Assembly (NCBI GenBank): GCA_934617425.1
Contig: CAKTUD010000004.1
Coordinates: 1-64,000 of the forward strand
Source: an uncultured Eggerthellaceae bacterium
Lineage (GTDB): Bacteria > Actinomycetota > Coriobacteriia > Coriobacteriales > Eggerthellaceae
Direction: 5' to 3'
Length of the DNA: 64,000 nucleotides
Below are positions 58,647 to 64,000 of this stretch, piece by piece (position 1 is the stretch's first letter; each line of letters begins with the position of its first letter). The translations under genes were made by a program, and so were the position numbers. Under the pieces are notes generated by a model that saw only the letters and a list, made by a program, of their open reading frames with translations, was not told the DNA's origin and searched no databases.

Positions 58647-59483
58647 ATGTTCAATAAGAAATGGGGTGCGCTTGTCGCTGCTGGCGTTTTGGCCGCCGCT
58701 CTTGCGCTCGTCGGTTGTTCTTCGAGCAGCAACAGCTCTCCGGCTTCCGCTAGCGCAAGCGCTTCGGGTTCGGCTAGCGCTTCTACCGAGATGACACTTG
58801 TGAAGGACGGCACGCTCACCATCGCCACTTCGCCTGACTTCCCGCCGTTCGAAAACATCGAGAATGGTGATTTGGTTGGTCTCGACATCGAGATCGGCAA
58901 GGCTATCGCTGGCAAGCTCGGTCTCGAGCCCGAATTCGTCCAGCTGCAGTTCGACAACATCTTGACTGCTGTTGCCAGTGGCAAGCAGGCTGACGTGGGC
59001 ATTTCCGGCTTCACGGTTGAACCCGAGCGTCAAAAGACCGTCGATTTCTCCGATAGCTACTACATCGACGACCTCTCCATCGCCACGATGAAGGACAATG
59101 CTGACATCACTGCCGACAACGCCGACGAGGCCCTCAACAAGGAAGGTGTCGTCATCGCTGTTCAGTCGGGCACTTCGGGCGAGACTTACGTGCAGGAGAA
59201 CTACCCCAACGCCACCTGCCAGCCCTACGGCAACTCCACCGACGCCTTTGCTGCTATGCAGGCTGGCCAGGCTAATGCCGTTTGCACCAACAAGGCCGTT
59301 GTCGAGCGCATGCTTGCAAGCGCTTACACCGATGCCCAGGTCATCAAGTCCATCGCAACCGGCGAAGAGTACGCTGTTGCTGTGAACAAGGACAACACCG
59401 CGCTTACCGCCGCCATCAACAAGGCTCTCAAGGAGCTTCAGGACGATGGTACCATCGACGACCTTATCGCCAAGTACATGTAG
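58647..59483 (+). CDS. amino-acid ABC transporter substrate-binding lipoprotein
   Basis: A 278-residue type II binding protein. The lipobox LVGC puts the lipidated cysteine at residue 24, and a Ser/Ala-rich spacer (25-46) follows. The core shows LTIATSPDFPPFENIENGD near 55, VGLDIEIGKAIAGKLG near 76, DVGISGFTVEPERQKTVDFSDSYY split near 113-135 and VQSGTSGETYVQ near 168, typical of polar or basic amino acid binding. It is anchored on the outer face of the membrane. AAGGAGG precedes the ATG. The permease gene follows after 147 bases; no ATPase gene is adjacent. Confidence 0.93.
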   Translation: MFNKKWGALVAAGVLAAALALVGCSSSSNSSPASASASASGSASASTEMTLVKDGTLTIATSPDFPPFENIENGDLVGLDIEIGKAIAGKLGLEPEFVQLQFDNILTAVASGKQADVGISGFTVEPERQKTVDFSDSYYIDDLSIATMKDNADITADNADEALNKEGVVIAVQSGTSGETYVQENYPNATCQPYGNSTDAFAAMQAGQANAVCTNKAVVERMLASAYTDAQVIKSIATGEEYAVAVNKDNTALTAAINKALKELQDDGTIDDLIAKYM

Positions 59484-59566
59484 GTCTCAAGTTCGTTTAA
59501 TCGCGAACTTACTGTGTGACCTACCGATTTGGGCTGGAAAAACCGTTCAAATAGGGCGGTTCTCGC

Positions 59567-59609
59567 TATAATGTAACCCTCCTGCGCCTTTGTGCGGGAG
59601 GGTTTTGCT
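59567..59609 (+). promoter_or_regulatory. -10 box followed by terminator-like hairpin before the permease gene
   Basis: TATAAT at 59567-59572 is followed by AACCCTCCTGCGC-CTTT-GTGCGGGAGGGTT (13-bp stem with G-T pairs, 59575-59604) and TTGCTTTC. The hairpin may end the binding-protein transcript or act as an attenuator for the permease. No good -35 is seen. Confidence 0.6.
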
Positions 59610-59630
59610 TTCGGAAAAGACAGGTTCGAT

Positions 59631-61028
59631 ATGCTTTGTGGAACATCGCGTGCTTTGCGCAAATCATTCGTCGCCGCCATGGCGGCCGCGATCATCGTCG
59701 CCGTCACGGCGCTTTCTTTTGTGCCCGCTCAGGCGTTTGGCTTAGAGATCGCGAAATGCACAGCTCGCCCCAATGCCGATCAGGGCAGCGATGTTCTCGG
59801 AGGCGTGGAGACGCGCATCACTTGGGAAGCTCAAAGCGATGCCGACGAATCGATCGCTAGTATCGCGCTTACGCTACCCGAGGGAACCACGTGCTCGCTT
59901 GACAATGCGCGCGTGACGTTGCTTACCGGCGACGATCACATGACCCGCGCGAATCTGAAGGCGACCTTTGCCAAGGATGGGCAAACGGTCATTGCGAATT
60001 TCGATCAGCCGGGCGAAGCAGGCGGTTATTATCGCATTGAGCTTTTCGGCGTGTTTTTTCCCAACGCTGGCGGTGATGAGCAGCTGACGGGCTCTTACAC
60101 GCTTGCCGATGGCGCGGTGGAGAACATGCCCACGATTCCTTCCATCACCACGAAGGGGACCACGTTTGCGCAATCGCTTTCCGATCAACTCGAAGAGCAG
60201 GATTGGGTCAAGGCCTGGAATTCCAATACATTCTTGCGCCTGTTCTTGAATCCGCCTATCTTGGTTTCGAGCTTCCCTATCGTGCTGCAGGGCTTTTTCA
60301 TGGCCGTGGGCATCGTCGTCGTCGCATTCCCCATTGCCATCCCCATCGGTTTGCTCTTGTCGTTCATGCGTATGTCGCGCTTCGCGATTTTGCGTGGGCT
60401 AGGCGGCCTTTACGTCAACGTGGTGCGCGGCACGCCGGTTTTCCTGCAGGTTTATATCGCATTTTTCGGTTTGCCTCTCGCCGGTGTCAACATCCCGTCG
60501 TTTCCGCTGGGCGTTATCGTGCTGGCGATGAATTCGGCTGCATATCAGTGCGAGATCTTCCGTGCGGGCATCCAATCCATCAGCAAGGGCCAGTTTGAGG
60601 CGTCGCGTTCGCTTGGCATGAATGGCGCGCAGACCATGGCCTATGTCATCATCCCGCAAACCGTGCGGCGCGTGCTTCCCACCATGACCAACGAGTTCAT
60701 CTTGCTGTACAAAGACACCTCGATGCTCGCCGCCGTTGGCGTTATGGAAGTGGTCATGTACGCGAAGACCATCGTGGCCTCCACGGGCTCCATCACGCCC
60801 TATATCGTTGCCGCGCTCTTCTACCTAGTGCTTACCATTCCGCTGGCGAAGATGGTCGGCAAGCTGGAAGCCCATCTTGCGGGTACCGATAACGGCCAGG
60901 GTAAGAAGCAGAAGAAGGGCAAGAAGCAGAAGGGTGCCAAAGAGGGCATTGTAGAAGCGAAGCTCGAGAGCAAGGACGCTCCTGCATCCGACCTCGATGT
61001 TTCTCCCGAGCGTTTTTCCAGCATGTAG
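59631..61028 (+). CDS. amino-acid ABC transporter permease with N-terminal extracytoplasmic domain
   Basis: A 465-residue protein. Residues about 8-36 form a signal peptide or anchor ending AQAFG. Residues about 37-190 are an extracytoplasmic beta-rich domain (TRITWEAQSDADESIASIAL, YYRIELFGVFFPNAGG). From about 220 it is a HisM/GlnP-type permease with LVSSFPIVLQGFFMAVG, NVVRGTPVFLQVYIAFFG and the EAA loop EASRSLGMNGAQTMAYVIIPQTVRRVLP split across the coupling helix. The last 55 residues are Lys-rich then acidic. Ordinary permeases of this type are 215-250 residues, so the N-terminal domain is an addition. The ATPase partner must lie elsewhere. Confidence 0.88.
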   Translation: MLCGTSRALRKSFVAAMAAAIIVAVTALSFVPAQAFGLEIAKCTARPNADQGSDVLGGVETRITWEAQSDADESIASIALTLPEGTTCSLDNARVTLLTGDDHMTRANLKATFAKDGQTVIANFDQPGEAGGYYRIELFGVFFPNAGGDEQLTGSYTLADGAVENMPTIPSITTKGTTFAQSLSDQLEEQDWVKAWNSNTFLRLFLNPPILVSSFPIVLQGFFMAVGIVVVAFPIAIPIGLLLSFMRMSRFAILRGLGGLYVNVVRGTPVFLQVYIAFFGLPLAGVNIPSFPLGVIVLAMNSAAYQCEIFRAGIQSISKGQFEASRSLGMNGAQTMAYVIIPQTVRRVLPTMTNEFILLYKDTSMLAAVGVMEVVMYAKTIVASTGSITPYIVAALFYLVLTIPLAKMVGKLEAHLAGTDNGQGKKQKKGKKQKGAKEGIVEAKLESKDAPASDLDVSPERFSSM

Positions 61029-61231
61029 CATCTTGCCGAAGTGCTGGTTTACGCCGTCTTGTCGGATCTCGGCAGGGCGGCGTTTTTTGTTGATGCTTCG
61101 GCCCGTGACCACTTGTCAAACCTCTTCAAAAAGATGTGGCAGCCGTTGTGAATTGCGCTAAAATGAAGCCAGAAAATCCACCGAGCGCCGAAAGGCCGGG
61201 TGGAGCACACTTCTATTAGAGGAGGGCTCTC

Positions 61232-61678
61232 ATGGCTCGTTATAGTCGCATTTTTGCTGCCCTTGACGGCGGTTCCACGCAAGAGGCTGTTCTTGAGCGC
61301 GCTATCGATTTGGCTGAGGACAATGGCGCCGAGCTGCTGCTTGGTCATGTCATCGATTCTGTTCCTTACGAGGCCAATGGCATCGACTTCGTTGCTTTGT
61401 GCGACGATGGTCGTGCTCGCATCGAAGAGGATTTGAAGACCCTTCTGGACAAAGCTCGCAACAGCGACAAGATTCCTTCGGTGAAGCTTGAGGTTCGCGC
61501 TGGGCGCATCAATGATACGCTTTCCGAGCGTTTGATCGACCCCTTCAAGCCCGAGCTCGTCATCTGTGGTGCGCGCGGTTTGTCCAACATCAAGTATGCT
61601 TTCGTCGGCAGCGTCTCCACGTATCTTATTCGCAATATGGAATGTGACGTCTTGGTCGTGAAGCCCGAGGGCAAGTAG
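61232..61678 (+). CDS. universal stress protein (UspA family)
   Basis: A 148-residue Usp. The N-terminal strand IFAALDGGSTQEAVLERA and the glycine loop ICGARGLSNIKYAFVGSVSTYLIRNM (split near residues 108-135) followed by DVLVVKP are typical. The loop keeps G-x2-G-x9-G-S as in ATP-binding members. GAGGAGGG precedes the ATG. A hairpin (TCCACC...GGTGGA, 61178-61205) lies in the short leader after a TAAAAT hexamer. It resembles the Usp at 56233 in fold only. Confidence 0.9.
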   Translation: MARYSRIFAALDGGSTQEAVLERAIDLAEDNGAELLLGHVIDSVPYEANGIDFVALCDDGRARIEEDLKTLLDKARNSDKIPSVKLEVRAGRINDTLSERLIDPFKPELVICGARGLSNIKYAFVGSVSTYLIRNMECDVLVVKPEGK

Positions 61679-61830
61679 TCTCGAAGCCAAGCGCCTTTGA
61701 TTTGAACCATCGAGCATCGCTTGTGTTGCTTTCGGTTAAATCTTTTCAGCCTCGCCCTGCGCAAATCGGAGGGCGAGGCTTTTTGCTATAGTTGCTACAT
61801 CAATCAGTTTCACACGAGAATCGAGTCGAT

Positions 61831-63009
61831 ATGATCAATCCCAGAATGCTCGCCTTGGGCAAGGAGCCTTCGGCTATTCGCAAGCTGTACGCCTATGGTC
61901 TGCAGCGTGCTGCAGAAATCGGTGCCGACAAGGTGTACGATTTTTCCATCGGCAATCCGTCGGTGCCGGCGCCTGCTGCCGTCGGCAAGAAGATCGCCGA
62001 GCTCGCCACGGCCGATCCGGTAGAGGTTCACGGCTACACCATGTCGCCGGGCAAATACAGCACGCGCGAGGCTGTTGCGGCCAACTTGGCCAAGCGCTTC
62101 GGCATCCCGGCGGTTGCCGAGAACATCTACATGACTGCTGGCGCTACGGCTGCGCTTGATATCACTATTTCGGCTCTTACCAATCCCGGAGACGAGGTCA
62201 TCGTAAACGCGCCGTTTTTCCCGGAGTATCGCGTGATGATTGAGACCGCCGGTTGCAAGTGCGTCGAGGTCATGATGACCATCCCCGAATTCCAACTCGA
62301 CATCGATGCCTTGCGCGAGGCGATCAACGAGAAGACATCCATGATCATCATCAACTCGCCCAACAATCCCGTTGGCTGCGTGTACGTCGAGGAAAACATC
62401 AAGGCTCTTACAGCGCTGCTGGAGGAAAAGGAAGCCGAGCTCGGACATCCCATCTATCTGCTTTCTGACGAGCCTTATCGTGAGATTGTCTACGACCTGG
62501 ATGTTCCTTTTGCGGCCAACTACTACAAACACACCGTCGTTTGCTATTCGTGGGCTAAGAGCCTTTCGCTTCCGGGAGAGCGCATCGGCTACGTGTTCGT
62601 GTCGCCGCGTAACGAGAACGCCGGCGAGTTGTTTGCGGCCGTCTCCGGCGCTGGTCGTGCTTTGGGTTTCATTTGCGCTCCCGCCCTGTTCCAGCAAGTG
62701 ATCGAGGACTGCATCGAAGAGCCCACCGATGTCGAGGCGTATCGCGAGAATCGCAAGCTGCTCACCGATATGCTTGGCGAGCTTGGGTACGAGTACGTGA
62801 ATCCCGATGGCGCTTTCTACCTGTGGGTCAAGGCGCTCGAAGACGACGCCGAAGCGTTCTCCGATCGGGCGAAGAAGCATGATTTACTGCTAGTTCCATC
62901 CAACAGCTTCGGCATGACGGGCTGGGTGCGTTGCAGCTATTGCATATCGCCCGACACCATCAAGAATTCTCGCCAGGCTTGGATCGACCTCAAGCAAGAT
63001 TACGCATAG
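61831..63009 (+). CDS. PLP-dependent class I/II aminotransferase
   Basis: A 392-residue fold-type I aminotransferase. The PLP lysine is K243 in YSWAKSLSLPGERIGY. INSPNNPVG near residue 173, SDEPYREIVYD near 212 and the C-terminal VRCSYCIS near 370 (carboxylate-binding arginine) are typical. YDFSIGNPSVPAP near 36 and AGATAALDITISAL near 108 complete the family pattern. The SLSLPGER form is close to aspartate/aromatic-type aminotransferases of Firmicutes; donor and acceptor are unknown. The start at 61831 has only a weak GAG site; an extension from 61792 is possible. Confidence 0.93.
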   Translation: MINPRMLALGKEPSAIRKLYAYGLQRAAEIGADKVYDFSIGNPSVPAPAAVGKKIAELATADPVEVHGYTMSPGKYSTREAVAANLAKRFGIPAVAENIYMTAGATAALDITISALTNPGDEVIVNAPFFPEYRVMIETAGCKCVEVMMTIPEFQLDIDALREAINEKTSMIIINSPNNPVGCVYVEENIKALTALLEEKEAELGHPIYLLSDEPYREIVYDLDVPFAANYYKHTVVCYSWAKSLSLPGERIGYVFVSPRNENAGELFAAVSGAGRALGFICAPALFQQVIEDCIEEPTDVEAYRENRKLLTDMLGELGYEYVNPDGAFYLWVKALEDDAEAFSDRAKKHDLLLVPSNSFGMTGWVRCSYCISPDTIKNSRQAWIDLKQDYA

Positions 63010-63035
63010 CGTTGCAAAGAGAGGCCAAATGCGAA

Positions 63036-63065
63036 GAGGCCCGCTGCGATATCGCAGCGGGCCTC
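63036..63065. terminator. 30-bp perfect palindrome, terminator-like
   Basis: GAGGCCCGCTGCGAT joined directly to ATCGCAGCGGGCCTC, followed by TTGTT. It lies between the aminotransferase and the convergent permease gene. A second inverted repeat, CATACGTGATG-N13-CATCACGTATG, follows at 63074-63108. Confidence 0.8.
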
Positions 63066-63136
63066 TTGTTGCCCATACGTGATGCCGCATGCAGCGACAT
63101 CACGTATGAGGTCGGGCGGGTGTCGCTATTTTCGGG

Positions 63137-64000
63137 TTATTCCGAGCGCAAAGCTTCTACGGGATCGCGTCGGCTCGCCATACTCGAGGGGATAAGGCCG
63201 GCCACAAACGTGAGAATCACGCTGATGGCGATGAGCCCCGCCGCGGCGCTCGGAGGCAACAGCATGACGTTGGGCACGTCGAAGCCTGCGAGCACAAAGG
63301 CATTTACGGGCACCGAAACCAGATAGACGAGTGCGATGGCGAAGACGCCCGAGATGAAGCCTTCGATAATCGTCTCGGCGTTGAAGATGTTCGCGATATT
63401 CAGCTTCGAGGCCCCCATCGCACGCAGGATGCCTATTTCCTTGCGGCGTTCGAGCACCGATATATACGTGATGATGGCGATCATGATGGAGCTCACCACC
63501 AGCGAAATGGCAACGAAGGCGATGAGCACCAAGCTGATGGTGTTCACGATGCTCGTAACCGAGCTCATAAGCGTGCCGACTAGGTCGGTGTACTGGATGG
63601 CGGCGTCGTCGTTGTCGGCGGCGGTCATCTTGTCATTATAGGCGTCGATGATGTCCATCACCTTTTCTTTGGCGGGAAAATCGACGGGGTAGATGCTGAT
63701 GGTTTCGGGGCTTGCCTTGTCGGCGTAGCCAAGTTTGGTCAGGTTGTTGTCGTACGTGAGCTCATCGGAGTTCATGTAGTTGGTGAGCAGCGACGTGAGA
63801 TCTTCTTGCGACATGTTGAACTGAATGGCGTTGGCAAAGGCGTCCGCGTCAAAGCTGAACCCGTTCGCCAACGAATCGGAAAGGCTTGCCATCTGGTTCG
63901 TTAGCTGGCTGGAGATGCTTTGCGACAGCTGCGTGCCAAGCTGGTTGGTAGCTGCTTGCATCTGCGTTGCCATCTGCTGCGCCATCGACGTCGCCATGGT
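63137..64000 (-). CDS. FtsX/MacB-type ABC transporter permease, C-terminal part
   Basis: The 3' part of a leftward gene whose start lies beyond the window. About 288 residues are seen: an extracytoplasmic region rich in Gln, Ser, Asp and Thr with helical repeats (TNQLGTQLSQSISSQLTNQM), then the FtsX-like unit with three transmembrane segments: VNTISLVLIAFVAISLVVSS, ERRKEIGILRAMGASKLNI (the coupling loop typical of FtsX/MacB permeases) and two more helices, ending SSMASRRDPVEALRSE. Such permeases work with a MacB/LolD-type ATPase in lipid, peptide or mechanical export. Substrate unknown. Confidence 0.88.
   Translation of the reverse strand, partial: TMATSMAQQMATQMQAATNQLGTQLSQSISSQLTNQMASLSDSLANGFSFDADAFANAIQFNMSQEDLTSLLTNYMNSDELTYDNNLTKLGYADKASPETISIYPVDFPAKEKVMDIIDAYNDKMTAADNDDAAIQYTDLVGTLMSSVTSIVNTISLVLIAFVAISLVVSSIMIAIITYISVLERRKEIGILRAMGASKLNIANIFNAETIIEGFISGVFAIALVYLVSVPVNAFVLAGFDVPNVMLLPPSAAAGLIAISVILTFVAGLIPSSMASRRDPVEALRSE

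Noticed and set aside
1..64000. CRISPR arrays, rRNA genes, insertion sequences and riboswitches
   Set aside because: No regularly spaced repeats, rRNA sequence, transposase frame or recognisable riboswitch core was seen by eye; weak riboswitches cannot be excluded without a covariance search.

Overview
The window reads as chromosomal DNA of a gut-type actinobacterium of the class Coriobacteriia, most likely family Eggerthellaceae. This is inferred from high-GC, GC3-rich genes, a cytochrome c maturation operon of the ccmEFABCD kind, tandem arylsulfotransferase-like genes, a 2-oxoacid:ferredoxin oxidoreductase, LPXTG pili with a class C sortase, and LysR-type regulators. The species cannot be fixed from the sequence alone.

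Layout. 1-6.7 kb: tRNA-Pro, a secreted peptidoglycan hydrolase, then metG-tatD-(flavoprotein)-rsmA-veg, a block whose order resembles the Bacillus metS-yabD-ksgA-veg region, and tRNA-Ala(CGC). 6.7-12.3 kb: a decayed prophage of about 5.5 kb inserted at the 3' end of tRNA-Ala and bounded by a 72-bp direct repeat with one mismatch. It holds five blocks separated by terminators: a ferritin-like protein; a promoter-driven ribbon-helix-helix moron; an endolysin tail fused head-to-head with a frameshifted ParB/DNA-methyltransferase gene; a truncated portal, a MuF head protein with a toxin-like C-terminus and a small acidic protein; and a truncated Abi gene. No integrase is left. 12.3-23.8 kb: an LRR protein, the ccm operon, galU, a homocysteine-methyltransferase-like protein, a probable 6S RNA and rarA. 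23.8-29.9 kb: an AI-2E exporter family protein, alaS, an amidohydrolase and a nitroreductase. 30-43.7 kb: a metabolic region with two arylsulfotransferase-like paralogues, a DsbA-like oxidoreductase, a spermidine-synthase-like protein, a YigZ protein, a LysR regulator, a phenylacetate-CoA-ligase-like enzyme, a LysR-like sensor without its DNA-binding domain, and a three-gene ferredoxin oxidoreductase. 44-48.7 kb: a pilus operon with two pilins and a sortase. 48.8-52.2 kb: a YdjG/YdjH/YdjI-like membrane-stress cluster. 52.3-64 kb: SGNH hydrolase, htpG with a CIRCE operator, apt, two UspA proteins, TrmH-like methylase, small alarmone synthetase, an amino-acid ABC transporter pair, an aminotransferase and the end of a FtsX/MacB-type permease.

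How the genes work together. The ccm genes encode haem delivery to periplasmic cytochromes c; CcmE has the Cys-type haem motif and no CcmG/CcmH is present, which matches the natural 'System I*' variant. The ligase, sensor and oxidoreductase genes look like one aryl- or acyl-CoA pathway controlled by the neighbouring LysR protein. The pilins and sortase form a self-contained surface pilus.

Most unusual signals: the MuF-toxin/acidic-partner pair, the poly-G frameshift in the phage methyltransferase, a four-copy 30-bp repeat placed at stop codons, the HTH-less LysR sensor, the double-OB CcmE, and patchwork near-identity between the two arylsulfotransferase-like genes.
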